DNA from: Halobium salinum
Lineage (GTDB): Archaea > Halobacteriota > Halobacteria > Halobacteriales > Haloferacaceae
Direction: 5' to 3'
NCBI RefSeq assembly: GCF_026586625.1
Contig: NZ_JAODIW010000006.1
Span: 374,996 to 438,995 of the forward strand
Length of the DNA: 64,000 nt
A model generated the notes under the pieces. The model saw only the letters and a list, made by a program, of their open reading frames with translations, had not been told where the DNA came from and ran no database searches. The translations under genes and the position numbers were made by a program. Below are positions 9,634 to 18,814 of this stretch, in pieces. The first letter of the stretch is position 1. Each line of letters starts with the position of its first letter.

Positions 9634-9733
9634 GGGCCGTGGTAGACGCGAGGCGCGTAAAGCGATGACGGGACGCCGCAGTCGGGGAAAGACCCCGACC
9701 GGGTCGAGCCGATACGACTCGGTGACACGCACC

Positions 9734-9794
9734 GTGAAGGCGACGCATACTGTGAAGGCCACGCGTATTGTGAAGGTAACACGTACCGTGAAGG
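9734..9794. repeat. 18-base tandem repeat, four copies
   Basis: The heptamer GTGAAGG recurs at 9734, 9752, 9770 and 9788, exactly 18 bases apart, each followed by a variable triplet and then A-C-G/A-C. The copies differ at several positions, so the array is old. It lies in the gap between the divergent ferredoxin and MFS-like genes. The 18-base period equals six codons, but no gene is convincing here. It could be an array of protein-binding sites for the divergent promoters. Confidence 0.75.
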
Positions 9795-9867
9795 CGACCG
9801 CACCGTGGAGTGCCGTCCCGGCGCGCAACGGGATATCCCCCGGCGGCGGGACCTCGCGGAGGAGACG

Positions 9868-11175
9868 ATGACCCCGTACGACCACCTGCAACGACGCGAC
9901 TGGGGGGCCGCATTCGGTCTCCTGCTGTTCGTCGCGCTGATGACTGCCGGCTACTACTACAACGTCACGTTCGTCCAACTCGGCCTCATCGACCTCGGGG
10001 TCCGCCTCGTCGGCATGTCGCGGGCGGCCGTCTCCGTCTGGATGGCGGTGCTCGCGCTGCTCACGTTCGTCGTCGCGGTCGGATTCGGCGTCCTGATGGA
10101 CCGACGCGGTTGGAGCACGAACCTCCGGGCGAAACTGCGCGTTCTCTTTCTCGTCGTCGTCGTTCAACTGGCGTTGACGCTGGCCGCGCCGACCGTCCGG
10201 ACCGTGCCGGCCTTCGCTGCGTGGATTCTCGCCGCATCGGTCGCCCTCGGCGTCGGGTTCCCGGCGTCGTTCAGTCTGGCCATCGACTGCGTGCCGGTCC
10301 CCGACCGTGGCCCGGTCGCCGCGGTCATCACCGCGATAACCTACGGCGCGGCGAACGCCTACCCGGTCGAGTGGTCCATCGACGCGTTTAGTCGGCTCAT
10401 GGTGGTCGCGATGGTACCGGGCGTACTCGTCCTCGGACTGTTGGTCTCGGGCCGCGTCCGACCGGTCGAGCGGCTCCTTGACGACCTCTCGGGTCGGCAC
10501 CGACGGCACGGCACCGGGCGGTTCTGTCGCGAGTCACCCGTCGAGACCCGTAGCGTCGGGTTTCTGGCCCCCGTCATGCTCATGTTCGGCGTATTCTTCG
10601 TCGACAGCCTCGGCTTTCTCCGCATCATCGAGACGCCGGCGCTCATCCTCACCGCGTGGCAGTCGCCGTCGATGGAGACGCGACTGCTCATCGCCGCCGC
10701 CCACGTCGTCGGCGCGGTCGTCGCGGGCGTTCTCTACGTCAACTTCGACCTGGAGTGGCTGTTCCTGTGGGTGTTCGCCCTCTTCAGCGTCACCTACGTG
10801 TTCTACACGTCCGACCTCCGTCTCGCCGCGTGGCTTCCGGCGTCGGGCGTCGGCTCGGGGTCGGTGCTCAACCCGGCGTTCTACTCGCTCACGGTGAGTG
10901 TCTACACGACGCTGAACTTCGCGCTGTGGCCGGACCTCTCCACGGCGGAGACGGTCGGCACCCGAACCGCCGTCGGCGTCGGGATGGCCGGCTGGCTCGC
11001 GACGTTCTGTAGCACCGCCGCCGCGCTGTACCTCGACGGGGCGGCCGTCCCGTTGCTCACCCACCTCAACCTCGTCCAGGCGCTCGCGTTGCTGCTCGTC
11101 TTCGGGCTCGCGGTCGCGCTGTACGCCCGCCGAACGGTGCAGGTGGCCCGAACGGGCCGGGAGGGGTCGCCGTGA
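9868..11175 (+). CDS. MFS-like multi-pass membrane transporter
   Basis: 435 aa with about 12 hydrophobic segments in two blocks of six, separated by a charged loop near residues 195-230 (SGRHRRHGTGRFCRESPVET). The loop FGVLMDRRGWSTNL between helices 2 and 3 fits the major facilitator motif A region. The substrate is unknown. ATG at 9868 follows a purine-rich GGAGGAGA at about 9857, a good Shine-Dalgarno sequence. Its stop overlaps the GTG of the next gene by four bases, so the two are probably co-translated. Confidence 0.75.
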   Translation: MTPYDHLQRRDWGAAFGLLLFVALMTAGYYYNVTFVQLGLIDLGVRLVGMSRAAVSVWMAVLALLTFVVAVGFGVLMDRRGWSTNLRAKLRVLFLVVVVQLALTLAAPTVRTVPAFAAWILAASVALGVGFPASFSLAIDCVPVPDRGPVAAVITAITYGAANAYPVEWSIDAFSRLMVVAMVPGVLVLGLLVSGRVRPVERLLDDLSGRHRRHGTGRFCRESPVETRSVGFLAPVMLMFGVFFVDSLGFLRIIETPALILTAWQSPSMETRLLIAAAHVVGAVVAGVLYVNFDLEWLFLWVFALFSVTYVFYTSDLRLAAWLPASGVGSGSVLNPAFYSLTVSVYTTLNFALWPDLSTAETVGTRTAVGVGMAGWLATFCSTAAALYLDGAAVPLLTHLNLVQALALLLVFGLAVALYARRTVQVARTGREGSP

Positions 11176-12041
11176 CGGTCTCGACCGAGATTATCCCGTT
11201 GCTCGTCGTCGTCCTGTTGCTGCTCTCCGCGAGCGGCGGGGACGTAGAGCGGATGGAGGTCGTGTTCGAGGGGACGCACCCGGTCACCGCGGTCGACGAC
11301 GCGCTCGTCGTCGGGGGCGGGGAGGTCACGGTCCCGGCCGGGACGACCGTCGAGGGGCAACTGTACGTCATCGGCGGTGCGTTAGTCGTCGACGGACGCG
11401 TCAGGGGCGACGTGACGGTGCTCTCCGGGACCGCCTCGGTGACAGACGGGGCCGTCGTCACGGGACGGCTCGACGCCGTCGCCGGCGGGGCCACCGTTGC
11501 CGACGGCGCCACGGTCGGCGACCTGCGACGGGTCGAACCGACGCCGGCGGGTCGGTCGCCGGCCGTCCGCTACGGCTTCCTCGCGGCGCAGGCGCTCGCA
11601 CTGGCCGCGCTGACCGCGTGGTTGAGCCGCCGCCGTCCCCGGGCGCTCGCGACGGTCGGCGACTCGGTCGTCAACCACGGTCTCGTCAGCGGCGTCGTCG
11701 GCCTGTTGGCCGGCGCGACGCTGCTCGTGCTGTTCGTCTACATGGCGTTCACGCTGATTCTCCTCCCGGTGAGCGTCCTCGGACTCGCCGGGCTGGTCGT
11801 GGTGCTCGGCTACAGCTTCGCGGTGTACGGCTACCTCCTCGGACGCCGGCTCCCGGTCGAGCGTGTCGACGCGGCCTCCGCACTCGGGGCCGCCGTGTTC
11901 CTGCTCGCGCTCGAACTGCTCGGCACCGTTCCGGTCCTAGGCGCGCTGGTCCAGTTCGCCCTCGTGGGGGTCGGGTTCGGCGCGGTGTTGCTGACGTACT
12001 TCGGTCTACACGAGTTCGAGCCGGCACGGATTCCCGAGTGA
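11172..12041 (+). CDS. Bactofilin-like (polymer-forming domain) membrane protein
   Basis: 289 aa. An N-terminal hydrophobic segment (IIPLLVVVLLLLSASGG) acts as signal or anchor. Residues about 25-115 form a short-repeat beta-solenoid of the bactofilin/polymer-forming type (VEGQLYVIGGALVVDGRVRG, then SVTDGAVVTGRLDAVAGG). Four to five membrane helices follow. The combination of outward beta-solenoid and membrane domain resembles bacterial and archaeal envelope proteins of unknown role. GTG at 11172 overlaps the preceding stop (GTGA), which argues for an operon with the permease upstream. Confidence 0.75.
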   Translation: MTVSTEIIPLLVVVLLLLSASGGDVERMEVVFEGTHPVTAVDDALVVGGGEVTVPAGTTVEGQLYVIGGALVVDGRVRGDVTVLSGTASVTDGAVVTGRLDAVAGGATVADGATVGDLRRVEPTPAGRSPAVRYGFLAAQALALAALTAWLSRRRPRALATVGDSVVNHGLVSGVVGLLAGATLLVLFVYMAFTLILLPVSVLGLAGLVVVLGYSFAVYGYLLGRRLPVERVDAASALGAAVFLLALELLGTVPVLGALVQFALVGVGFGAVLLTYFGLHEFEPARIPE

Positions 12042-12085
12042 GGGCCGGTCCCCTGCCGTTCTCACTCCCGTGGAATCAGCCCCCC

Positions 12086-12091
12086 TTTATA
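12086..12091 (+). promoter_or_regulatory. TATA box for the DoxX gene
   Basis: TTTATA lies 32-37 bases before the GTG at 12123 and 41-46 before the ATG at 12132, so transcription should begin near 12113-12118. That gives a short 5' leader and is compatible with either start codon. Confidence 0.55.
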
Positions 12092-12131
12092 CGCGGTCTC
12101 CCGCCGTTCGTCCACTCGTAAGGTGAAGACA

Positions 12132-12689
12132 ATGAGCATCAACGCACCCAACACGTTCGAGAGCCGCCTCGGCGGACTGACCGTCACCGGACGCGCCCAC
12201 AGCCTCAGCGCGTGGTTCGTCCTCGCGCTACGTCTCATGATGGGGGTCGCGTTCCTCAACGCGGGCCTGTCGAAGCTTCTCGGTCCCGAGCCGTTCAGCG
12301 CGCAGGGGTACCTGCTGTACGGCGTCAACGAGGCCAGCCCGCTCCTCGGGCTGTACACCTGGATGGGGTCGACCCCCTGGTTCGTCGCGTTCGTCGACGT
12401 CGCCGTCCCGTTCGGCCAGGTCGCCATCGGCCTCGGCCTGCTGGTCGGCCTGCTGACCCGGCTGGCGGCGTTCTTCGGCGCCCTCATGATGTTCCTGTTC
12501 TACTTCGGGAACTGGAGCGTCGAGCACGGCCTCATCAACGGCGACTTCGCGTACCTGCTCGTCTTCCTCGCCCTCGCGGCGTTCGGCGCGGGCCGCATCC
12601 TCGGCCTCGACGCACTCGTCGAGCGGTACCAGGTCGACGGCGAGCCCCTGGTCGAGCGCTACCCGGCCCTCGACTACGTCCTCGGCTGA
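12132..12689 (+). CDS. DoxX family membrane protein
   Basis: 185 aa with four membrane helices. RLMMGVAFLNAGLSKLLG and the later VAIGLGLLVGLLTRLAAFFG match the DoxX/TQO small-subunit family, some members of which are part of archaeal thiosulfate:quinone oxidoreductase while most are of unknown role. The C-terminal tail, LVERYPALDYVLG, is cytoplasmic or extracellular and typical of haloarchaeal members. ATG at 12132 was chosen; an in-frame GTG at 12123 adds three residues. Confidence 0.85.
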   Translation: MSINAPNTFESRLGGLTVTGRAHSLSAWFVLALRLMMGVAFLNAGLSKLLGPEPFSAQGYLLYGVNEASPLLGLYTWMGSTPWFVAFVDVAVPFGQVAIGLGLLVGLLTRLAAFFGALMMFLFYFGNWSVEHGLINGDFAYLLVFLALAAFGAGRILGLDALVERYQVDGEPLVERYPALDYVLG

Positions 12690-12757
12690 CCGCTCTTTTG
12701 CCGATTCGCGTCATGACGAAACACAACCCCTTAGCCCGCCGCGTCGAAGCCTCGGGT

Positions 12758-13468
12758 ATGGCAGAACGCGCTCCCGAGCTCGCCCTCGTGCTCGGGGCCT
12801 TCCTCGGTCTCGCCGTGCTCGGCAGCGGGCTCGCTCTCACCGACGACCCCGTCACCACGACGTTCCTCGCGCTGGCGGTGTCGCTCCCCCTCTTCGTCTA
12901 CGCCGTCTACCACTCCGAGGACCCGACGGGGGTGCTCCCGCCGGGAATCGTCCTGAAGGGAGGGCTCGGACTCGCGGGGCTCACCCTGCTCGCGCTGGCG
13001 CTCGACGTGGGGTCGGCGGAGGCGATTCCGCTCCGCTTCTTCGTCGCGCTGTTTCTCGCGCTCGTCGTCGCGTTCGCGGCGACGGCGTACCACGTCGCCT
13101 ACGGGCGGCGCCGGTACGGGTTCCCGCCGGGGAAGGTCGCCGTACTGACAACGCTCGTCGCGGCCGCGCTGCTCGCGTTCGCTCTCGTCGTCGCCAGCGC
13201 GTTCTACGACGGCGCGGCCGGGACGACGGTCGTCCTCGTCGCCGCGCTCGACGCCCTGCTCGTCTTTCTCGCCGGCGGCATCTACGCGACGACGCGGGGG
13301 CTTCGTCCCCGTCCGCGGGCCGCCCGCCTGCTGGTCGGACTCGGGGCGCTTCTCGGCGTCGCCGTCGCCGGATTCGGGCTCCTGTTCGCCTCGCCCGGCC
13401 CGTGGGTCGTCGCCGGCGTCGCGGTCGTCCTCGGCCCGGCGGTGCTGGTGGCGCTGTCGCGGCGGTGA
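12758..13468 (+). CDS. Haloarchaeal multi-pass membrane protein, function unknown
   Basis: 236 aa, almost entirely hydrophobic, with about seven to eight membrane helices joined by short loops such as YHSEDPTGVLPPG and YGRRRYGFPPGK. I do not recognise a family; it resembles haloarchaeal conserved membrane proteins without assigned role. The start MAERAPELALVLG at 12758 places the first helix directly after a seven-residue N-terminus. It stands 68 bases after the DoxX gene on the same strand and may be transcribed with it. Confidence 0.75.
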   Translation: MAERAPELALVLGAFLGLAVLGSGLALTDDPVTTTFLALAVSLPLFVYAVYHSEDPTGVLPPGIVLKGGLGLAGLTLLALALDVGSAEAIPLRFFVALFLALVVAFAATAYHVAYGRRRYGFPPGKVAVLTTLVAAALLAFALVVASAFYDGAAGTTVVLVAALDALLVFLAGGIYATTRGLRPRPRAARLLVGLGALLGVAVAGFGLLFASPGPWVVAGVAVVLGPAVLVALSRR

Positions 13469-13528
13469 GTTCGGCGACACCACCGACGCCGTCCGAACCT
13501 ACTTGTGACGGGACGGAGACGTGTTCGC

Positions 13529-14002
13529 ATGGTCCCTTCCGCGCGCTCGCGCTCCACCGCCAGAGCCGTCCTCCTCGGACCCGTCGAGGACCGGTTCGGT
13601 CGTCGACTCGACGCCCTCCTCGCGGCCGCGGTCGGCGTCCTGACGTTCGTCGCCTACGTCGCCGGCGCCTTCGCCGTCTCCGGCGGGGTGGTGTTCCTCC
13701 CGTGGCACGCGACGCTCGTCGGTTTCGTCACGGCGGGGCTCGTCGGGTACCGTGGTGGCGGGCTGACGTTCGGCTGGCTCGCCGTCCTCGCGCCGCTGTA
13801 CGGGTTCCACGCCGACTGGGCGCTCTTCGGGCTCTCGTCTCGGTCGCTCGCCGGGCAGGTCGAGTACCTCTTCCAGCCCACGGCGTTCGTGGTGTTCTCT
13901 CTCGCCGCACTCGTCGTCGGGACGGTCGGGTTCGCCGCCGGCGTCGCGCTGTGGCGCGGGCTCGGGGCGGTTCGCGGTCGGTTCGGGGCACAGTCGTCGT
14001 GA
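13529..14002 (+). CDS. Small haloarchaeal membrane protein, function unknown
   Basis: 157 aa with four hydrophobic segments. The N-terminus is basic and Ser/Arg-rich (MVPSARSRSTARAVLLG), followed by DRFGRRLDALLAAAVGVLTF. The loop after the second helix contains YRGGGLTFGWLAVLAPLYGF. No known domain is recognised. It lies 60 bases downstream of the preceding membrane protein, so the three genes from 12132 to 14002 may form one transcript. The composition supports a real membrane protein and not a shadow frame. Confidence 0.7.
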   Translation: MVPSARSRSTARAVLLGPVEDRFGRRLDALLAAAVGVLTFVAYVAGAFAVSGGVVFLPWHATLVGFVTAGLVGYRGGGLTFGWLAVLAPLYGFHADWALFGLSSRSLAGQVEYLFQPTAFVVFSLAALVVGTVGFAAGVALWRGLGAVRGRFGAQSS

Positions 14003-14095
14003 CGGCGGCTCACCGCCCTTGTCCGCGGCTCACCGACCCCCACCTGCCCGTCCGTCGACTCCCACCCGCCGACCCCGTCTCCCCCACCGCCTCGC

Positions 14096-16198
14096 TCAGA
14101 ACTTCCCGAGCAGGCGGTCGTAGAAGCCGACCCGTCCGTCGCCGTCGTCGGCCCCGCTCTTGGAGCCACCGCCCGACCCGTTCGACTCCCCCGCCAGCTT
14201 CTCGACGATGAGCTCCGGGGTCGAGCGCGCGAGGTGGTCCTTCACGGGCGAGCGGTTCACCTGCAACTCGCCGTCTTCGAGCCCCACCGCTTCGATGCCG
14301 TCGACAGCGACGTCGACGTCGGCGGCCTCCCTAATACCCCCCGCGAGGTGGGAGACGAACACCGCCGTCGCGCCCTGGCCGTCGAGTTCTTCGAGGATGC
14401 CGGCGATGATTTTCGCCGACGCACCCGGCTCCGTGATGGACTCAAGTTCGTCGACGAGTACGAGGCGGTTGCCCGCGCCCTCGGTGAGCGCCGCGAAGTC
14501 CCGGAGGGTGGCCTCGAAGGCGCCGGCGTCGAGCGTCCCCTGCGATTTGGCGTAGTAGTGGAGTTCCTCGAAGCGGCGCAGTTCGACGCGCTCGGCGGGG
14601 ACGGGGAGCCCCATCTGGGCGAGGACGACGACGAGGCCGACGAGGTCGAGGGTAGATGTCTTCCCGCCGGAGTTCACCCCGGAGAGGAGGGTGACCCCCG
14701 AGACGGAGTAGTCGACGGGGTCGACTTCGTCGAAGTCGACGTCGAGGAGGGGTGAGCGCCCGCCCTCGATGGTGAAGCCGGCGTCGTCGCCGTCGAGGAA
14801 CTCCGGGAGGACGCAGTCGAAGTCGCGGGCGAAGCGCGAAATCGCGAGTTCCACGTCGAGTTCGAGCGCGTCGCGGACGAGGTCCTCGACCGGCTCCCGG
14901 AGGTCGAGCAGGTCGGCGGCGAGTTCGCTCTTCAGGCGGGCGGCGCGGCGGTCGCGAGCGGCCACGAGTTCCGTGCGCAGACGGGAGACGGCCTCCCCGT
15001 TTCGCTCGACCGGGAACGTTGGCTCGCCGCCGAAGGTGCGCTCGGCGAGGTCGGCCTCCTCGGGCTTCAGGTCGAGCGTGTCGACGACGTGCTCGCGGGC
15101 GGTTGTGAGGGCCTCGTCGTAGTCGTCCGAGAGCTCGCGGGAGAGCAGGGAGTCGACGCGGGCACCCTGCTCAACCAGCGAGAGGAAGTCGGTGCCTTCG
15201 ATGGTCACGTCGCGCTCGCGGATGGCGTCCCGAAGGTGGTCGTTGGCGGCGGACTCGGCGGTCGAGGCGGCGGCGTCCACGTCGTCGGCGGCCGCGGCGA
15301 GACGGTCGAGTTCGTCGTCGCCGAGGACGGTGCCGTCGTCGTCGACACGGGAGAGGGCGTCCCGGAGCGCCTCGGGGTCGCAGGCCGGTTCCATCCCGGC
15401 GGCCTCGTGGACGTCGAGGGCGGCGAGCAGGCGCTCGCGGTTGCCGGCGAAGAAGGCGAGCAGGCGCTCGGGGACGACTTCGCCCGGCCGTTCGAGCGCG
15501 TCGGGGACGACCTGCACGTCCCCCTCCACGTCGAGGCCGGCGAACTCCTCGTCGAGGACGACGACGGTGGAGTACGAGCGCGCGAGTTCGGCCACGTCGC
15601 GGTTGTCCTCCACGACTTCGACGGAGAGTTCGGGAATCGCCTGCTTCGCCTCGGCGTACACCTCGGCGTCGGCGGTGGCGAGACAGCGCTCGCGGACCCG
15701 GCCGACCGAGGGGGAGTCGAGGGGTGAGACGCCGTCCAGTGCGCCGAGGACCGCAGGGTCGGGGTCGCGCTCCATCGCCCCTGCGGCGAACTCGCGGACC
15801 TCCTCGATTCTGTCCGCCGAGGCGGTCGGAAACAGTGTTTCGAGGCGCTTCGCGGCGTAGTCGGTGCGGGTGCGGGACTGGAGGAGCGCGAGCGCGTCGC
15901 GGTAGATTTCGCGCGCGCGGTCGGTGGCGAGGAAGGAGCCGTCGTCGCCGTGGCGGTCGCGGACGGCGGCGCGGGCGATGGCCGCGGCTCGGCCCTCGGT
16001 GATGCCCGGGGCGCGGGCGAGACGGGCTACGTCGCCCGTCTCGAGGGCCTCGCGGGCGTCGCCGAGCGCGGCGAGGGACTCGGCGGTCTTCTCGCCGACA
16101 CCCTTGATGTCGGTGAGTTCGCGGTTCGCGTCCGAGGATTCGTCTGTGCGCTCGGCTTCCGTCTCGGACTCGGACGCGGCTCCCCCTTCCGTACCCAT
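14096..16198 (-). CDS. MutS-like ATPase with N-terminal helix-hairpin-helix
   Basis: 700 aa. A short acidic tail leads into a helix-hairpin-helix pair (LTDIKGVGEKTAESLAALGD, then LARAPGITEGRAAAIARAA). A long alpha-helical lever-like region follows, then a MutS-type ABC ATPase with P-loop SGVNSGGKTS and Walker B LVLVDELES. The mismatch-recognition domain of true MutS is absent, as in the MutS2/MutS5-like archaeal group. Inference: it binds branched or recombination DNA and does not perform mismatch repair. The C-terminus is a Gly/Ser linker and a short GFYDRLLGKF tail. The structured repeat at 16385 lies in its upstream gap. Confidence 0.85.
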   Translation of the reverse strand: MGTEGGAASESETEAERTDESSDANRELTDIKGVGEKTAESLAALGDAREALETGDVARLARAPGITEGRAAAIARAAVRDRHGDDGSFLATDRAREIYRDALALLQSRTRTDYAAKRLETLFPTASADRIEEVREFAAGAMERDPDPAVLGALDGVSPLDSPSVGRVRERCLATADAEVYAEAKQAIPELSVEVVEDNRDVAELARSYSTVVVLDEEFAGLDVEGDVQVVPDALERPGEVVPERLLAFFAGNRERLLAALDVHEAAGMEPACDPEALRDALSRVDDDGTVLGDDELDRLAAAADDVDAAASTAESAANDHLRDAIRERDVTIEGTDFLSLVEQGARVDSLLSRELSDDYDEALTTAREHVVDTLDLKPEEADLAERTFGGEPTFPVERNGEAVSRLRTELVAARDRRAARLKSELAADLLDLREPVEDLVRDALELDVELAISRFARDFDCVLPEFLDGDDAGFTIEGGRSPLLDVDFDEVDPVDYSVSGVTLLSGVNSGGKTSTLDLVGLVVVLAQMGLPVPAERVELRRFEELHYYAKSQGTLDAGAFEATLRDFAALTEGAGNRLVLVDELESITEPGASAKIIAGILEELDGQGATAVFVSHLAGGIREAADVDVAVDGIEAVGLEDGELQVNRSPVKDHLARSTPELIVEKLAGESNGSGGGSKSGADDGDGRVGFYDRLLGKF

Positions 16199-16384
16199 GC
16201 GTGTTACGCCTCGCTATCGCGGCCTCGGGCAAAAGGTTGCGGGTCGATTCTTGTTGTTCGGTGAGTGTGACGGTGCCCGAAGACGTAGTGTTCCCGCCGG
16301 CACCGCCGATTCCGTGACCCAGCAAACCTCTTACGCTCTCGCCCTTTGCAAGTCCGCCAGGCCAGCACCGCAACCGCGCCTCGC

Positions 16385-16551
16385 CCTCCCCAGCCGACTC
16401 CTTCGCTCCCTCCGGTCGCTCAGTCGCCCCTCGCACGACTGCTCGCGCCGATGAACGGCGCTCGGCGCGCGCCGCCGCGACCTCGTGTCGCGGCCCGTCG
16501 CGCCAGGGGACCGCGGCCGACCTCCGTGTCGGCGCTCGGAGGCTGGGGAGG
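16385..16551 (+). repeat. Structured palindromic repeat, copy A
   Basis: 167 bases bounded by the inverted pair CCTCCCCAGCC (16385-16395) and GGCTGGGGAGG (16541-16551). Inside are an inner stem CCCCT/AGGGG (16427 and 16505), a hairpin GCGCCG/CGGCGC (16445-16461), a hairpin GCCGCGAC/GTCGCGGC (16474-16494) and a hairpin GCCGAC/GTCGGC with loop CTCCGT (16516-16533). The same architecture recurs at 48426. It fills most of the 534-base gap 16199-16732; the remainder holds its flanking arms and the promoter of the helicase gene. Confidence 0.75.
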
Positions 16552-16732
16552 TACGAGGGCTGTGCGGACGGTCGGGTGGGGCTCCGAAAGTGGCCGGGCG
16601 CTTTCGAAGGTCACCGTGACGACGAATCCGCGGTACCACTCACCAACCGAAAACTGCCACGAGTCACCACACAACGTATAGAGACGAATCCCTGAAATAC
16701 CCCATCCTCGTACCAAGAGAGTAGATTCAACC

Positions 16733-18799
16733 GTGTCTCAGCAGGTCGCACAGGTCGACACCCTCTTTCTCCACGAGGTGGGCGACCGCTACACCGTCGT
16801 CGCGAACAAGGGTGGCGACCGCGTCTTCCGCGGGGTCCTCGAACTCAAGGACACCTCCGCGGGCCCCCGCCCCGGCAAGTTCCGCGTCAAACGCGACTCC
16901 ACCGAGGACCCGCGAGACCCGGACCTGTTCGTCGAACTCGCCCGCCGCGCCTCCCGCATCCGCATCTCCCAGCAGACCTCTCGGCCGGGCCGCACCGAAC
17001 TCCAGGAGATGCTCGACGGCTACCAGCTCGAAGCACTGGTCGTCCGCACCTGTCGGTACTGCGCCGGTGCCGGGCGCTACTCGCCCATCACCGACGACAC
17101 CGCCATCAAGGCCGACCGCGACTACATCTGTCAGGACTGCGCGGTCCGGGAGCTGGAACGCGAACTCTCCTTCGCCGGCAACGGCGGCCTCACCGGCGCG
17201 GCACAGGAGCGCCTCGAAGAGCTGTTGCTCGAAGTGCAGGACTTAGACCGCATCACGAACCTCCTCCAGGGGAACCTCGACCCGGACCTGACGAAGTTCG
17301 ACGAGATTTCGGCGACGGTCGACGACGTGAACGCCGTCGAGACCGCCGAGTTGGACCTCCACCCGGACCTCCAAGGGCTCACGGAGGACCGTTTCGACAC
17401 CCTCCTCCCGGTCCAGTCCCTCTCGGTCAGGAACGGTCTGTTCGACGGCGACGACCAGCTCGTGGTGAGCGCCACGGCGACCGGGAAGACGCTCGTCGGC
17501 GAACTCGCCGGCGTGAACCGCGCGCTCGAAGGCAAGGGCAAACTCCTCTTTCTCGTCCCGCTCGTCGCCCTCGCGAACCAGAAACACGAGGATTTCGAGG
17601 AGCGCTACGGCGACCTCGTGGACGTGACCCTCCGCGTCGGCGCCTCGCGCATCAACGACAGCGGCCAGCGCTTCGACCCCGGCGCGGACGTCATCGTCGG
17701 CACCTACGAGGGCATCGACCACGCGCTCCGGACGGGTCGCGATTTGGGCGACGTCGGTACCGTCGTCATCGACGAGGTCCACACGCTGAAGGAGGACGAA
17801 CGGGGCCACCGCCTCGACGGGATGATATCGCGGCTCAAACACTACTGTGAACAGCGCGCGGAGTCCGGCTCCAATCCGAACTACACGGGCGCGCAGTGGG
17901 TGTACCTCTCCGCCACGGTGGGGAATCCGGAGTGGCTTGCGAAGCGTCTCCGCGCGACGCTCATCGAGTTCGAGGAGCGGCCGGTCCCCATCGAGCGCCA
18001 CCTCACCTTCGCCGACGGCCAGGAGAAGATGCGTATCGAGAACAAACTGGTCAAGCGCGCCTTCGACACGAAGTCCTCGAAGGGGTACCGCGGCCAGACC
18101 ATCATCTTCACCAACTCCCGGCGACGCTGTCACCAGATTTCCCGCAAGTTGGAGTACGACGCGGCCCCGTACCACGCCGGCCTCGACTACGGGAAGCGAA
18201 AGCAGGTCGAGCGCCGGTTCGGCAACCAGGACCTGGCCGCGGTCGTCACCACCGCCGCCCTCGCCGCTGGGGTCGACTTCCCCGCCTCGCAGGTCGTCTT
18301 CGACTCGCTCGCCATGGGTATCGAGTGGCTCTCGGTGCAGGAGTTCTCCCAGATGCTCGGCCGTGCGGGCCGCCCCGACTACCACGACAAGGGGACCGTC
18401 TACATGCTCGTCGAACCCGACTGCTCCTATCACGGCTCGATGGAGATGACCGAGGACGAGGTGGCGTTCAAACTCCTGAAGGGGGAGATGGAGGACGTCA
18501 CCTCCCACTACGACGAGGCCGCGGCCGCCGAGGAGACGCTCGCGAACGTCACCGTCGCCGGTAAGCGCGCGAAGGTGCTCAACGACCGGATGCTCGGCGA
18601 GATAGACACCCGGCGCGCGGTCGCCCGCCTGCTGGAGTGGCAGTTCATCGACGGGTTCGAGCCGACGCCGCTCGGCCGGGCCGTCACCCGTCACTTCCTC
18701 TCGCCGAAGGACGCCTTCAGGATTCTGGACGGGATTCGGACCGGGCTGGCGCCGTACGAAATCGTCGCGGAGATGGAACTGGCCGACGAGGAGATGTGA
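16733..18799 (+). CDS. Archaeal DEAD/DEAH-box helicase with zinc ribbon (DUF5814 type)
   Basis: 688 aa. The N-terminal region is a family-specific domain with a zinc ribbon, CRYC at about residue 103 and CQDC about 30 residues later. The superfamily 2 helicase core has P-loop VVSATATGKTLVGELAG, a DEVH box (VVIDEVHTL), SATVG, and motif VI within FSQMLGRAGRPDY. The C-terminal part resembles the winged-helix and ratchet region of Hel308/Ski2-type enzymes. It probably unwinds nucleic acid, but the substrate is not known. GTG at 16733 starts MSQQVAQVDTLFLHEVG; the gene has its own upstream AT-rich stretch near 16675. Confidence 0.88.
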   Translation: MSQQVAQVDTLFLHEVGDRYTVVANKGGDRVFRGVLELKDTSAGPRPGKFRVKRDSTEDPRDPDLFVELARRASRIRISQQTSRPGRTELQEMLDGYQLEALVVRTCRYCAGAGRYSPITDDTAIKADRDYICQDCAVRELERELSFAGNGGLTGAAQERLEELLLEVQDLDRITNLLQGNLDPDLTKFDEISATVDDVNAVETAELDLHPDLQGLTEDRFDTLLPVQSLSVRNGLFDGDDQLVVSATATGKTLVGELAGVNRALEGKGKLLFLVPLVALANQKHEDFEERYGDLVDVTLRVGASRINDSGQRFDPGADVIVGTYEGIDHALRTGRDLGDVGTVVIDEVHTLKEDERGHRLDGMISRLKHYCEQRAESGSNPNYTGAQWVYLSATVGNPEWLAKRLRATLIEFEERPVPIERHLTFADGQEKMRIENKLVKRAFDTKSSKGYRGQTIIFTNSRRRCHQISRKLEYDAAPYHAGLDYGKRKQVERRFGNQDLAAVVTTAALAAGVDFPASQVVFDSLAMGIEWLSVQEFSQMLGRAGRPDYHDKGTVYMLVEPDCSYHGSMEMTEDEVAFKLLKGEMEDVTSHYDEAAAAEETLANVTVAGKRAKVLNDRMLGEIDTRRAVARLLEWQFIDGFEPTPLGRAVTRHFLSPKDAFRILDGIRTGLAPYEIVAEMELADEEM

Positions 18800-18814
18800 T
18801 GTAACGGGCCGCGG

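Noticed and set aside
9734-9794. CRISPR array at the 18-base repeats
   Set aside because: There are no spacers: units are directly adjacent, short and diverged, and no cas gene is near.
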